Assembly: GCA_009823395.1 (NCBI GenBank)
Contig: CM020512.1
Coordinates: 9,683,405-9,747,404 of the forward strand
DNA: 64,000 nt
From: Thamnaconus septentrionalis
Taxonomy: Eukaryota; Chordata; Actinopteri; Tetraodontiformes; Monacanthidae
Direction of reading: 5' to 3'
The translations under genes were made by a program, and so were the position numbers. This document shows positions 35,017-59,837 of this stretch, in pieces (positions within the stretch are counted from its first letter, which is position 1; every line of letters begins with the position of its first letter). The notes beneath the pieces were generated by a model, which was given only the letters and a program-made list of their open reading frames with translations, was not told the DNA's origin and made no database searches.

Positions 35017-38000
35017 AGTGATCTCACTCAGTCTCTCTTTGAATGAGACCTGCTTGAATAAATGGCCCATGTTCTTTTTGTTCTGGGCTTGTATGTTTGT
35101 TTTGTTTGTCCCCCCCCCCACCCCCTTCTTCCTTCCTCTCTTCCTTCCTTCCTTCCTCCACCCCTGCAGAATAAACATAGAAATTCTGAACAAAGGCAGT
35201 ACAAGCAGCTCCCGCTTTATTTCCACGGCGGGCTAAAGAGGTCGGGCCCTGCTTTGAAGTGTAATAGCTGCTCGCTACATTAGCCACCTCCTGCAGCTCT
35301 TCGCTACTGAAGCCGTCGTGATGCCGAACCTCTCAGAAACTGTTGCGCATCAGGTAGGTGTGAAGTCTCAGCGGACGAGGTCGGAAGAGTGGATCGATCG
35401 TTTATGTAAGATTTACAGTGTAATAAAAAAAAAAATCATCCATTTGCACTGTGGGTAATGGGTTTTATTATTACTTACCAAAAGAAATCTTTTTAAACAT
35501 ATTTTCCTACTTATGTCAAATCTTTGAAACAATGCATATCTGGTTCTAATGTTTTCACAGTTCTGATACTGTTTAATAATTATCTCTTATTATTATAATG
35601 TAATAATATAATACATGGTCTCAAGCTGTCTCAAATGTGTTAACTAAACTTTCCTAACATTTTCTATGGACTTTTGCCCCCCAAAATGTACATGTGAAAT
35701 ACACCCAACAAAACGTGGGACGAGTTCCATTTTGCCACTTAAACCTTTGTGCCGTGACAGAGTCACAAGCCCTCATACTCTTGTTTATACTCTTGTTTAC
35801 TCCAGACAAAGAAACACAGGGCTGTGAGCTAAGACTCGACAATATAAAATCACACTTGCGTCTTGCATCCCACCAGTAATTATGTCAGGCCCCCCGAGCG
35901 GCTGATAATGGCGTGATGTAAAAACCCTTATGTCACAGAGGCAATATTGCAGTTTTGACAGATTACCTCTCCTCCAGGGCCAGTTGGTGGGAAACTGGAG
36001 GAGCTTAAGTGAGCTTATTTTGTCTAATCAAGTCATCAAACGGCGTTTCGTAAAAAGCTTGGTCCAAACTCGGACTTTGCTTTTAGCATGAAACCGGCGG
36101 CGTCGACCTCACGTGTCCTCTGCACTGAACATGCCGAGTCAGCGGAGGCGCTATACAGCAACCATTGTGTACATTAATTAAAAGAGTAATTGAATTTTTC
36201 CTGCACCAACATATAGCTAAACCTCGGGTGGCTGTTGAGTTAATCAAGCCCGAAAGGAATATTGCACCGTCGGCAGAACCGTTAAAAGCGTGACACCGAT
36301 GATGTTTTACTGGAACACAACCTCTAATTACACCTGCGCAACCCTTTGAATTTCCACCCATTGTGTCACTGACAATGACGACGCAGTGCGCTTTCCTGAA
36401 AGCATAATTTTCTTCCCCCTTGGCCAATTTATAAAAGGATGGTTCACCAAAAATATCTAACAGCACATTGATAACTCAATGGATTCTTTGTGGATTCAGG
36501 CTAAGGTGGCGTTTTTTTCTAATGCACGGAGCTAATGTGAATTAAACAGCAACTGAAGCCGTCTTGATGGCGGACGGACGGCTCAGCGGATGGAAAGAAT
36601 ACAAATGCCTTCCTCTGATATTTTCCTGTTTGCTCTGCGCTGACTTTGAGTGCAGAAGGAGTGGAGATGGATGAATGGACCGACCATTTCTATCTCCAGT
36701 TTAGTCGGCTCTGATTCATCAGGCACATCAGAAAATATCCAGCCGCCGTTCGTTCTCAAAGTCCGGTCTGCATGAGAGCTTGAACAAGTTCATCGGCTAT
36801 TTCTTTGTTTCGCGCCGCCCGTAGAGCAGTCGACAAGGAGAACTGTCTCCACTGAGCTCCAGTATAAGTAAAAGTTGGGAGTGGAAGGCCAGGCCTCCAG
36901 GAACAATAACAACAGTAATAAAAAAGCTTCTGTTTGCTGCAGTTTTATTTCATTATTTACTGTAATCCTGCTGAGACTGAGATGGCCAGCAGACAAACAG
37001 TACAGAGGCGGCGCTTCCATTTGTTTTACCCCCAGTTATGAGAGGTGAGCAAAGGCTGACTTGACTGCACGTGGAATCAAATCAATTTCAGGTTTCAACT
37101 GACAGGGAACTGGGCAAAGTGGGGGCGGGGGGAATCAGACGCTGAGGCACCGACATCTCCCCATTCAGCTTTGTCTACCTGCAGTTTAATATAGTTTGTT
37201 TGTGTGCTGTGCAGGTAAATAAAAGAGTAGTTATGGCGTGTGGTGGAAAGGCAGCGCCATGAGAGAAAAACCTACTCAGGGTGATTCATCTGTTTTTTTG
37301 TTGTTTTTTTTTCATTCTTTTATCCAACTGGTCTTCAGCGCCTTGCAGCTGGAGTCATGGAGCGACTTTTCATTTCCATGTGACAAAGAATTTCAGTTCA
37401 ATGTGAAGAAAGTAAAACTAATTCTTCAATAGCATCGATCGGGTTTCGGCTCTGACATTCGGCTCATTCATCTTGCCGGTGCTAAAAGGAAGCGATTTTC
37501 TGCAACTGGCCTTAAAAGTTCAGTCGCATCCGAGAACCAATCAGCCTCCATGACAGATAAAGAGGCGGGGCCATGGTGGGAGGCGGGACTGTTCTGGAAT
37601 CGCATTGGCTGCTAGTATTAGCATTGGCATCAGCATTAGCATTCAAGCAAAAAAAAATTAGGATTTTCAAAAGTTGATGGAATTTTCACATCAAAACACC
37701 AAGAAAAAAACAAAACAGAGTGAAGCACAACAGTAACTTGCTTTGCTTCGCTCAGCTTTCTGCGACTCAGAGCAAGTAGCAACAAAATCTGACTGGTCGG
37801 CTCAGCGATGTGCAGAGACTTCGCTCAATCACCTTCAAACCATAGCCTTTCCCTTCCAAACACCAATTTTTTTCTTTTAATGGGCTCTCTACCAAATGGA
37901 TGCATTAAAATAAACTGTCGAATATTTTCCTGCCAGATTTCTTATTTACGGTCCTGGAGAGAAAAAAACAAAAAAAATTCCTCGTGCAACCCCCTGTGAT

Positions 38001-38697
38001 GCACAGCTCTTGCAACATCGACACCACAGTGTTGTCCAATCAGCCAGACTATCATCCCTTTTACTGTCAGTGACATCCATGAAAACCATTATAATGTCGC
38101 TCCTATGGCTGTGTGATATAGTTCTGATGATGAGTCTATTACCGATAGATGGGACACAGCTCATAAAAGGCAGAGCTGCTGCTGCTGCTCTTCCTGGACA
38201 TGTCTTCATTTCATGGTGTTTATATCCAATTGATTTCACTGTAATCAAACTATATTGATCTTAGCCTAAATAAATTGTATTCTCTCCTTCTCTCTCTGTG
38301 TGTGTGCGGGGGGTGCTTTGATTACCACGCGTTTGAAATTTTTACGATGGTTGTTTGGCAAAGAGATTTCCCATGCTGCTCTGGGCGCTCCATCCATCCC
38401 CACCTGGTGCCTCAGCCTGGTGCAGCAGCCGTCTGCGCTGCCCCTCCTGGGCTTGTTGCAGGTGGAGTCATGCCTGGCACCCTGTCATGCCAATGTTTTT
38501 CTCCTTGGCCTACAGCATTCAGGGACTCGTCCGCTGCTTTGGGGGCGTTGCCGCTTCCTTCCAGAATGGCTCCGTTTCCAAGCAGAGTTTTGAAAAGGCG
38601 AATGTTTTGTGCAGTAAAGGGCGGCACAGTTTCAGTCAGTGAGATTAGGCTACTAAAAAAATCTCCCCCAGGGATGTTTTGCAGGGAAACTTTATCG

Positions 38698-39088
38698 CTA
38701 ACTGCGTTTCCATTACAGTTGTTCATAAAATAAAAGTGATATTTCTAAGATTTCATCAAAGTTCAATTGCAATTTGCAGGTGTTTCCATTGAATGGTGTG
38801 AAGCGCTTAAGCCATAATTCTCTGAAGATTTCGTCCCACGAGATTTACGAGAATTAGGTTTGCTGTTGTTTGTTTACGTTTGTTTGCTGTCAAGAACGGT
38901 TGCTATATTTTTCTCTTTGATTACTTGTAAAAAAATATTCAGTTTCCTACTCCGTCCAAACATAACGCGCCATTTTCACTTGAAGTGAACTGGTAATGTG
39001 ACCACGTACGTCATGTCCGATGTCCTTTTGGTGATATTTGAGAGGTTTTTCGAAGTTTAGGTGTTTCCATTAGCAGTTTTATGTTGCG
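38698..39088 (+). repeat. Dispersed repeat, copy B (intergenic)
   Basis: Same block order and orientation as the copy in the last KCNQ2 intron. It includes a second GTGTTTCCATT at 38780 and a third near 39061. The two copies differ by many substitutions and small indels, so they are old. Confidence 0.75.
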
Positions 39089-41430
39089 ATATTTAGGTTT
39101 AGCACAATTCCAGGGTGAAGGAAATACAGCTTATATTCTCTACAGGTTATCCAGAGTGTTTTTTGGTTTTTTTTGTCTCCTATTCAAAGCGGCGGAAGGC
39201 GTGATTGACGGGCCTGGCTTTGGCAGCCGCGCTGCACCAGGTGTTTATGCATGCACGGGATGAATCCCTGCGTCTGCGTGGGTTTGGGAGGAGGGTGGGG
39301 GAGGGGCAGGGCGGGGGCGAGCTGTGTGAATCACTGCGAGGCGACCCGGTGATCCCAGATCCCCGGGGCTGTTCCTCACTGCGGGAACGCTCCCTGTGAT
39401 GGGATCAATACTACAGATGTGTCACCAGGTTGTTTTATTTTTATTTATTTATTTTTCGCGAGGGGTGGACATCAATAGTTCTACTCTTCTCCTGTATGAT
39501 TCATTCCCTGTGTGCTGTCTGATTAACATGAAATCCATACGCTCGGCCTCATAATGCTGCTGCTGTCATATACGTGCGCTTGGATATTTGTGCACGTTTT
39601 TTGACTTGCAAAGCGTGATTTTTTTTTCTTCGTCTGCTTTGCCAGATTTGCATTCGGCAATACTATATTACATATGACGTATAACATTTTGGATTATCAG
39701 CTCATAAATATGTATCCGTTTATTATTTGGAATCTTTTAAGACTCACAGAGCCGTCGGGGAATTTGTCACCTGATCGTAACCTCGCGTTGCAGCTGCGTC
39801 GAGATGTTGAGTCTCAAATCCTACACGTCCATCTTGGAAAGCTCCAATCAAAAGGTCTTAACCCTGGGGAACCAATCAGAGTTCTTTTAGTTGTCATTGA
39901 AGTTGGCTGAAGATGCAGAACTATTAATTATTATTAATTATTGTAAGTAACGTTGCATATTGAATTAACACTGGTGAGTTTGTTGATTTTTGTGTTTTTT
40001 TATGTTCCGGTTTCATCAATACAATTAAAAACAGAACAAGCCACAAAATGTAACACTTGAACAGGCGACAGATTTTAATTGTACTGTCAACAGTTTCATG
40101 ACAATGATGACTCACATCCTATTGACTGCAGAAATAGATGGTGAAACATAGGCTGTGCTTTGTGGTGCAGAGTGCGGTGAGGCTGGAAGGGTTTGCGGCA
40201 GCCGCTGCTTGTTAAAGCCCAACAGAACTCTGCGCTTCTCCCAGAGACCCGACGAAGTCACTGGATTTGTCTGCGCCGGCTTTTCCTCGATCTAAGTTGC
40301 TATCGGGAAGCCAGTAAGTGGGCAGATCTGGCGGCAAAGTCGGCCAGTTAGCAGCTCGCCCGCTGATTCTGCTCAACGGATCGACCCGAGGGAAAAAAAG
40401 GGGGTTGGCTTTAAGTTTAACTTACCTTCACCGTTTCTTTCAAGATCTTTTTACCAGGCAAATTCATGAAGTAAATCCAACAGATTTGAAAAACATTTGC
40501 CCTGTCAGGTTCACTTGAGGTTACGCCTGCTGTTTTTTTATTTGTACAAATGTAAGCGCTGCAGCGATTTATCTTTTTTTTCTTCTTCTTTCTGCTTCAG
40601 CGAATTACATTTCACAGGAATATAAGCGCGTCCTTGTCCGTGCAGCGCCATCAGGACGTCGCCAGCAGCGTCAGAACACGGTTTGTAATTCCAGCTGAAA
40701 AGCTCCTCGCATCACCTCTGGACCTCGTCCGCCCGACCGTCGCGGAGACTTTATCTGCCCTCTGACTCTCACATCGCAGTCTCCTCTCATCTGCGTTTCT
40801 ATAAGTTGCCGCGTGGGAATCGTCACCAGGCTCCGTATGACAGAGGAGGCCATCTTTGCACAGCTTTATTCTATATATCCTATACATCCATTCAACGTGT
40901 AAACTACTCGTTTCATTCCTTTTTTAATTGCAACCGCCGCTAAAAAAGCGTCTGCATCCTTCAGCGCTTAGATATGATAGAAAACTCCAATTCACGTGCA
41001 CTAAAATCTCCGTCACCACTTCCAGGTGAGATTTAAAGTACATAAATATTAAATCCATTATCATATAATGCCGGCTGAATTATTCAAAACAGTGTTTGTC
41101 CTCTTAGACACATCCAGCCATGAGCTGCACAGAGCCGGCCGAACAAAGAGCCCTGCTTTTACAAACGGCCTCGTTTCTGTCGCACGGATTAATAAAAAAT
41201 GATGGATGGATGAAAAAAGATGGATGAAAATCTCATTAGCAGTGCTGTCACTAATGGAAATGTGAATGCGTTGTACGGAGGAGAACCGGGTGGTTTGTTG
41301 TTGTCACGGCTGCTTCGCTACCACTCGTGAGAGTCCCCCAGATCGCATGTTTGCCTGCGTGGACGGTAATGACTGTGTGCAGCGAAGGTGTGAGTGGCAG
41401 CTTCATCGCCACCGGCACTTTTTTACTCTT
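39089..41430. other. Intergenic sequence, no gene recognised
   Basis: Nothing assignable. A GGGAGGAGGGTGGGGGAGGGGCAGG G-rich stretch lies near 39287-39311. Confidence 0.55.
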
Positions 41431-41449
41431 CTGTCTTTTTCATGCCTGT

Positions 41450-41640
41450 CCAGACGGCGACGCTTGAAAGCGCGCCGCCGCCGCCGCCGCCGCAGCTCAT
41501 TAGCCGCTGCCTCGGCCCGACTGCGTGTCACTTCGCCACGTGTCACCAGCAACAGGAGGCCCGACGCCCGAGCGCATTGTGCGAGCAACACACACCGGCG
41601 CACACGCAGTGCTATCTGCCGATGTCTGTCTCTCGTGCGG
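41450..41640. promoter_or_regulatory. CpG-rich patch with (GCC)n
   Basis: Contains GCGCGCCGCCGCCGCCGCCG near 41470 and many isolated CpGs. It lies about 2.8 kb upstream of the CHRNA4 start codon. It could be a distal regulatory patch; no transcript start can be assigned. Confidence 0.3.
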
Positions 41641-42366
41641 CGAAACACAAACTAAAAGTCAAATTGTCTGGTGAAACATTTCAATTTAAATTCAATTTTC
41701 AGCACAGCGGCTCAATTATTATTGGTTTTTTTTAACGCCATATTCTGTGTCCCTTGTCGTGCCTGTTTTCACACATTTAATTTTCATCCCAGATTCCAGT
41801 GGAGCGGAAAACGTTATTTGTCTTCAACCGAAAAGCATTTTTATCCCTCTGGCTACAGCCTCCTGCAAAAAAAAATCTTTGTTTGCACTTTTTTGAACCT
41901 AGTATAAACATGTTTTGAAGGGGACAAACACAAGGGGGTCTAAGTGGGCGGAGACAATACCTTGCCTGGGATGATGATGAGGCAGGGTTCAGTGCCTTTT
42001 GTGAGATCACAAAGGGCTTTTTCCCCAAAACAGTGTGTTTAACACACACTTTCTCAAGCAAATGATGCAAAGAACGGATTTTTTTCAATACGATGTTCTA
42101 GTTCAGTGACAGTGTAGAAATAGAAAATGATGAACATTTACAACTTGAAGGACTTTTAACTAATTAATTACAAAAACAAGACTTAAATCGTGTATGAAAA
42201 AAGTTGCACTTCCTCTATATTCCACTCACACAGACACTAAACTTTATAGAACTTTCTATATATTTTGGCACTGCCTTCTTTTTCTTTTTTTTCTTTTTCA
42301 AACAAACCGGCTGCCCGAATTTGAGGAGCTTTCAAACACAAACACAGTTACGGCAGTGGATTACCG

Positions 42367-42377
42367 CACACACACAC

Positions 42378-42421
<44 letters not shown>
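42367..42421. repeat. (CA)n microsatellite, interrupted once
   Basis: CA run of about 27 units with an AA interruption near 42379. Confidence 0.96.
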
Positions 42422-42422
<1 letters not shown>

Positions 42423-42760
42423 TTCTGTTTTGTTTTTCCCCCTGCCCAACGCTGTCAATGAAGCTTTAGCTTCAAAGCTGGCAGCTCTTAACCCCAGCGC
42501 AGCCTTGACCACCAGAAGGTGGCGGCACGCCCGTTTGGCCGTCTGAGCTGTAGGTCAAAGTGCTCGCCGCAGGGGCGACCACTCATCATCCAGTGGCGAG
42601 CGGAGTTGAATTATTAAGGAGGCTGTCGAGAGAGGGGAATACTGCGCCTCCTGGTGCTGCCTCCTCGCCGGAGCGGGACGCAGATGGCGCTCCTTATCGG
42701 CCGCGGGCCGCAGAAGGAGCTTACACGCGGCTTTATGGGGGTGTAAATAAACTCATGCAT

Positions 42761-42783
42761 GTGTGTGTGTGTGTGTGTGTGTG
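42761..42783. repeat. (GT)11 microsatellite
   Basis: Perfect GT run. Confidence 0.95.
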
Positions 42784-43954
42784 CCACCCGGCTTTGATTG
42801 GGCCTGTTTGCCCACTCTGCCCTCTACTGATAGCCAGATCTCCTTCCCACCGCAGCTGCGTCGCCCCACTTCTGAATCCCTGCCGGACCCCCTGTCAGCC
42901 CCGTCAGCGCCCCCTACCTCTCAAGCTGTCTGCCGACCATGTGACGGTGCAGATCTGTGCCACGGCGTCACACGCGCGAGAGAGGAATCTCATCATGTGT
43001 CAAGTCGCAGTTAGTCATCGCCGCGTCAAGCCGGCCTCGTCTCTGATCAGACGCACAGGAAAAGAAGAAAGAGGAAAAAAAAAAAATCAATGTGCTGCGG
43101 AGGCTTTCCTCTGTGGGCTCATGGCGAGCTGAAAAGAAGCGCGTCTGACAATGACGTCTGCAGCTGCAAAATACATCAGCGTGTGGACGTCTTTTTGTTG
43201 CGCTCTGTCACGCAATTCAGGAGAATGAAAGGGGGAGAAAAGACGCTGGAAAGTGAAAAAGCGGATGTGTCCTTTTCTTTTCAAGTAACAGAACACTTGA
43301 GATTTGTTTCTTCCCTCCTCCACCCTCTAAACTAGCCGAGGTTTGTCTCTTCCTGTCGTCAAAAACTCTAAGTGGATGTGCTCCGACAGTAAACACACCT
43401 CAAGCCAAAGCAAGTGCCTCAATAGATGGCCAGCCTTGGCACTGAGCTCTGCCGACGTGGGCAAAGGAAGAGGAAGGAAAAAAAAAAAAAAAAAAACACC
43501 GGCAGAGAGGCTCAACGAAAGGTCCTCGGATGGAGAAAGAAATCTCTCTCCGGGTGTCAAGGACGCAACGTGCACGGCGGACGGGAAAAAAAAGAAGGAA
43601 AAAGCTCCTGAATGCAGGTGTTGGGAGAGAAGGGATTTGATGGACAGACGCTGCAGAGGGATGATGGCTGGAGGGTTTTGGAGGGTTAGAAACGAGTAAT
43701 GATGTCGTGTGACCTGCCGGCTGCTGCCTAGACATCAGCAGCCATTCACAGGCGGCAGCAGGGAAAACATGTCGCGGTGGCACGTTGCAACGACTGATTT
43801 GCATGAAGCAAAAAAAACAAAAACAGAGCAGAGCATGAAAGTTTCACAGCTTTTTCACGCAGGAAAAAAGTGATAGGTGGAAAAAAAAGAGAGAGGAGCA
43901 GAACCGAGAGGAAGAAAAGAAGTGGGAGGGAAGGAGAGAGGGGAGAGAGAGAGA

Positions 43955-43980
43955 GTGTGTGTGTGTGTGTGTGTGTGTGT
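43955..43980. repeat. (GT)13 microsatellite
   Basis: Perfect GT run within a GA-rich region. Confidence 0.95.
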
Positions 43981-44289
43981 CTTAGAGGGAGAGAGAGGGA
44001 GGGAGAGATGAGATGGGGAGGCGGAGAGATGTGAGGTGAGGTGAGGGAGGGAGGGAGTGATGTAGACAGCCAGGGTGGAGAAGGAGGAGAAGCCACACTC
44101 GGAACCTGGCAGCACAGAGAGGAAGAGGAGGAGGAGGAGAGGAGGGACTTTCCAGTCGACGGAGCCGCTGAACTTTGTCCCTCACACACTGGAGAGAGGA
44201 GCGACTGCAGGGATGGATGCGTGGAGGCGGGAGGGAGGGATGGACGCGACCTCTCTGTCAGGCTGAAGAGCAGCTCCTGGCCCCCAAAA

Positions 44290-44320
44290 CGGACGGACGG
44301 ACGGACGGACGGACGGACGT
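44290..44320. repeat. (ACGG)n tetranucleotide repeat in probable CHRNA4 5' UTR
   Basis: About seven GGAC units ending GGACGTATGG. Confidence 0.93.
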
Positions 44321-44379
44321 ATGGCCAGCTGACGGTCCGGGGACTGAACCCTCGCCGCGTGTCGGAGAGACTTGGCGCC

Positions 44380-55478
<11,099 letters not shown>

Positions 55479-56430
55479 AAGCTTGCCAGGCGAAGGAACA
55501 GGAAAGGAGCAGGAGCTCGCCAGAAACTGACAGGAAGGCTGTCAAATGTCTTAAGTTGTTTAAAGATATATAGAGAGAGAGTTAATTATTTATCTTCTTC
55601 TTTTCTGCTTTTGTTTTCGCTACTTTGTTGTCTTTTTTTAGTTGTTTGTCCAAGAGACCACCTGTCACACTCATGGCTGAGTCAGAAAGTTTAGCTTGAA
55701 GGAACAACATATTAAATATCTATCGGCAGCACCAGCACTTGTATAAATTGTTCATGAGGGTGAAAGGCCAACAGCGCTGCTATCCGTCCACACCAGTCCA
55801 TTTTGATATCCCATCGGTTTCTTTTGCTGTGACCTTCATGAAAAAACATTTTTAAAAAATGACAACAGAGTGAGTTCAGACCTGCAGAAAACATCACTAA
55901 ATGACAAGAATTGGTTGCTTTATTTCGGTACCCATTGATTTGAAGAACAATCACGCTCCAACAACAGCAAGGTGACAGCGTCTCTCACCAATTGGTTATA
56001 AAATATTCATGAATTTGTCAGTATTCAGGGCTTTGTTTTCTGTTCAGATGTTTTGTTTTTGGTGGCCACTGCATACGTGAGAGCAGACATAGATCTCTGG
56101 AATCTTTTTTAATCTTATCAGTTAAATAATCACGTCCCCAAGATTTATTAAAACCATTATCTGTCTTTTTTTTCTTTTTTTTTTAACTTTGCATTTATTG
56201 GGATTTAAAGCCCCTCTTACTAGTAACTCACAGGCCAGCTATTCTTTCACAAAGTCCCCTGAAAAGCAAGGGCACATGCTGCATATTGCACACCTTGCAA
56301 ACATTGGCAGCCTGCAGGAGAATTGATTACCTGGAACATCTGATTTTTAAGCCCTTGACCATGATTTTCATGCACCCAAAGTAAAAGTTGAAGATTAATG
56401 TCAATAAAAAAATAATAAAAATAAAGACTT
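55479..56430 (+). terminator. Probable CHRNA4 3' UTR with AATAAA signals
   Basis: AATAAA hexamers lie at about 56403-56408 and again near 56419-56424, with an ATTAAA near 55711. AT-rich, no repeats. The exact cleavage site cannot be fixed. Confidence 0.45.
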
Positions 56431-57742
56431 AATTGTGAAAAGACTTTTTGAAAACTGTCATTATACTTTTTTGTTATTTTTTTCAATGCAATTCAATGCT
56501 GGATTTTAGCCTCCTGCTGAAACTGACACTATGCTGGACCTTTCACATGTTTGGAAGGAGAGATAAAGAAGGTGGCATCACAGGGCGGAGTCAATACCTG
56601 GCTAACCTGGGTAAGTTATCAGTGAGGGATCAGCCCCCATTGTGGAATCAACAGAGAGGTGATTACCAAAATAGTGATATCTCACTCTCTCTGAAAAACA
56701 GAGCAAACAAGTGAACTCAAAGAGAGACTTTGCTCTTTTTCTCTCTTTCTTCACTTAGGGGTTCGCTGACTGGATGGAGATACAGACTACTGGTGGAAAA
56801 CGGTGGCAAAGTGGTAATATTGGACCCAAAAAACACCAACACACCATGGCAACAACTATCCCTGAATCACCGGAACAGGAAACTGGTGAGGACTGACTTC
56901 CTCTGATTGCGACTGAAAAAGAAATCTCATCATTAGCTGTATGCCATTATTATTAGGAGTAATATTACAGTTTCCACAAAGTAAAATTTATAGGCTCGGG
57001 CCATGTTGGCTGCTGTCCATTATCAGCCTCCACTAGCTAAACTGAGCAGGTTGTGGAGGCGAACGTTTAGGAGGGAAATCATTATATAATGTTGTGCTTG
57101 TGAGAAAGTTTTGATCTTTCAGCGCCTCGCCGAGCACAGAATGAAATGAAATGGTTTTGGAAATGGAGCAATAGTGTGCATCGCCCCGCTGTCGCTTATT
57201 GTCCCAGATCAAATAATGATGATAATGATAAGTTCTGAAGTGGGAACATTATCAGCCCGGCCGTTGCTCTCGTTGTGTGCTGACGTTGCGGGTATTGTGT
57301 CTGCAGTGACGACGGTGGAGGGACCAAATGAATTCACATGGTGCTGTTTCACTTGTTCCGTTTCTTCAGGTGCAGAACTTGAAATCTCATTTGGGCCAAG
57401 AGGCCTGTGACCGTCCTTCAGACTAACTAGATTACCAACATCACACAAACAAAGAAAAAGAAACAACTACTTTCTCTTGAGAAAAGCCCTCAGCTCCTCT
57501 TTGCTAGTATCTCTCTGCTTGTACGTAGTTCTGTTGCCAGTAAAACCCCACATTTGATTGGATGACCTACCCAGAGCGATGACTTCAGTGGTGACCTCAG
57601 GCAACAAACTATTGTATTTCTCCTGGCTCAGCAGAGAGACCAAAGTATTGATCAATATGCAAAAACACTGGCAGGAATAAATGGCGAGCACAATGTGGCA
57701 AGACAAGCACTTTAAACAAGGTGAAATATGCCTTGCTTCTGC

Positions 57743-57744
<2 letters not shown>

Positions 57745-57782
<38 letters not shown>
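57745..57782. repeat. (GT)19 microsatellite
   Basis: Perfect GT run followed by ATGTGTGAC. Confidence 0.96.
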
Positions 57783-57790
<8 letters not shown>

Positions 57791-58898
57791 CTTAGGAACA
57801 GAAGTACGACAGAAGCTTCCGGATGGCGAGAAACAAAGTCGAGCTTCGTCGCAACTCCAAATGAGAATTAAAAAAAAAGAGCAGCTCTGTAACCAAATGT
57901 CACGTCTTTTGTCCACGTGCGAAGACTCATATGTGAACGGATATTAATATCCGTTTGTCCTCCAGACTCACAATAGCGTGGGTATATTGTCAATTTAAAT
58001 CTGAAATGAGATGAGGACGGCCTTTACGGAGCAACAAATTTAATTCCGTCAAATGAGGAGACGGCCGCTTCCCTACAGAGATATTAATTTCAGCGTTACA
58101 CACATTTAAAGGGCAAGTATGAGCGTTTGCGTTAGATATGATGAGGAAAATATAAACATCCCAGCATCGGCAACTGATTACTGAGTTGTTATAATTCAGT
58201 TTCGCAAGGGTGTGAGCTCCGCTGTGTAAAACAAGGCATGTGTAATGTAGAGTGTGTATATGTGTCTTTCATTTTGAACACACTGGTCTGTGACTGAAGC
58301 AAAAAAAAACCAAGCATGAAAAATGTTTGTGCCATCATTCTCTGCATTGCCTTCAAAGTGTTTTAATCTCTTTCACTTAAAATGTTACTAAAGCACCCCT
58401 GGAGACCTGCGGAAAACGCCTCAGATCAGAGCTTTTAAGGTTTATGCTCAAGAATTCGATCCAAAAATCTTGACGATCCCGCTAGGCTAATTCTCGATAT
58501 TGATTTATGCCAATCAAATGCAGTGAAGTGCCAACGTGCATTTTACAACCTCCTAGACAACGGTGCAGAGTGGATTACTTTTAATTGGCAGCCCTAAAAT
58601 TTAAAAGAGAAGACACAAAACTGGCCCGAAAAAGACAATCAGCCCGAACAGCTCGAGCCGTTTTACACATGGACGGGCCAACACCTGCAGCCTGTCAGGC
58701 CTGAGACGAGCAGATTAGCGTAAATTCCTAAGTAAAACATCTGTCAAGGTGGCTGTCCAATCAATTTTTCAATCACATCCCCCTAATCGCTTAATCCCGC
58801 CTCTGATAGGAGCTGATTCGTGGCAAAAACACCCCTAATAGACCAGCCTGGGTCCAAGCACGAGATGGGCGGCTGCAGCCACGACAACACCTACACCT

Positions 58899-58899
<1 letters not shown>

Positions 58900-58931
<32 letters not shown>
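58900..58931. repeat. (CA)16 microsatellite
   Basis: Perfect CA run. Confidence 0.96.
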
Positions 58932-58934
<3 letters not shown>

Positions 58935-59455
58935 TAAATTTTCTGCAGGCTGGACCACAACACCCTCGGAGACCTCTGGACTCATGAATGTGGTAAAGCT
59001 TGAAGCGGAGACTGTCCAGGGATCCCATTAAATCACCACGCAGGCTGCGTTTTGCCATTTCTTTTTTTTTTTCTTTTCTATCCTGCTGACCGTCAGCAAA
59101 TTCATTGTGATTGCTCTGGTCTCCAGCCATCTAAAAGTGCTGCCACTCAACAGATGAGAGCACAAGCGGGCCTTCCCTCAGGGTCCGTACTGCGGGGTTT
59201 CAGAAGTTTTGGATGTGGCGCTGCCCTCTGGGCTGGCAGCCCATCAGGAGGCTCCTCTCCTCGGATGGCTTGTGAAGTGCTCTGCGCCGCCCTCTCCAAT
59301 CCCCATACGGACGCCACTATTACTGTGATTTGCTGATGGTCACAGGGTTTTTTTTGAAGTGCGCTGCTTTTTTTTTTTCCAGTCTTGCTGGACTTGGAGC
59401 CCTTTGGAATTCCCTGTAAACCACTTCTTATGAAGAGATAAACTGTTTTATATCT

Positions 59456-59837
59456 TACAGGTACTACCTGAAAAATTTGAATATCAAGTAAAAGTTGTTT
59501 TATTTTGGCAATTTAAGAAAAGATGAAACCAACAAATTCGATTGAGCCATTACACGCAAATTGACATATCTCAAGCAGTTCCTTGTTGGAACTTTGCTGA
59601 TTAAGATTTTCAGCTTATTAAAACCACAAACCCACAAACTAATTTTCTGAGTTTTTGAATTTGAGTTTTTTTTTAAGCTGCAAGACCTGATCAGCAAAAT
59701 CCAAAGAAATAAAAACTTGAAATATATTGATTTGCATATTATTCGTTTATATAATATGTCAAATTCACCTTTTAAGTTGAATTGCAGAAATACAACAACC
59801 TTTTCAGGATATTCTAATTTTCTGGGCAGTACCTGTA
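59456..59837. mobile_element. Tc1/mariner-type MITE
   Basis: Left end TACAGGTACTACCTGAAAAA and, as its inverse, right end TTTTCTGGGCAGTACCTGTA, with TA at both borders. The interior has the order seen in the common fish element that begins TACAGGTCCTTCTCAAAAAA, including GAGCCATTACACGCAAATTG. It is 382 bp, with no transposase. Confidence 0.75.

Larger units (their letters stand above)
33561..38697. other. Intergenic sequence, no gene recognised
   Basis: Contains the (TA)n tract at 34471, (GT)n at 34991 and CT/TTCC-rich sequence at 35110-35162. Short open frames show no family resemblance. Confidence 0.6.
41641..43900. other. Region upstream of CHRNA4
   Basis: Contains (CA)n at 42367-42421, (GT)n at 42761-42783 and a second CpG-rich patch near 42550-42740. 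No coding sequence recognised. Confidence 0.5.
43870..44379 (+). promoter_or_regulatory. CHRNA4 upstream / 5' UTR region, purine-rich with (GT)13 and (GGAC)n
   Basis: Runs of GAGAGG and GGGAGG (43885-44060) enclose (GT)13 at 43955-43980. Closer to the start codon is a perfect (ACGG)n tract at 44290-44320, only 60 nt before the ATG and so probably transcribed. No TATA box is evident. The transcription start cannot be placed. Confidence 0.5.
56431..59455. other. Intergenic sequence with (GT)19 and (CA)16
   Basis: No gene recognised. Microsatellites at 57745-57782 and 58900-58931. Stretches 58010-58130 and 58680-58810 are free of simple repeats with several ATTA/TAAT cores, possible conserved non-coding DNA. 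Confidence 0.5.
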
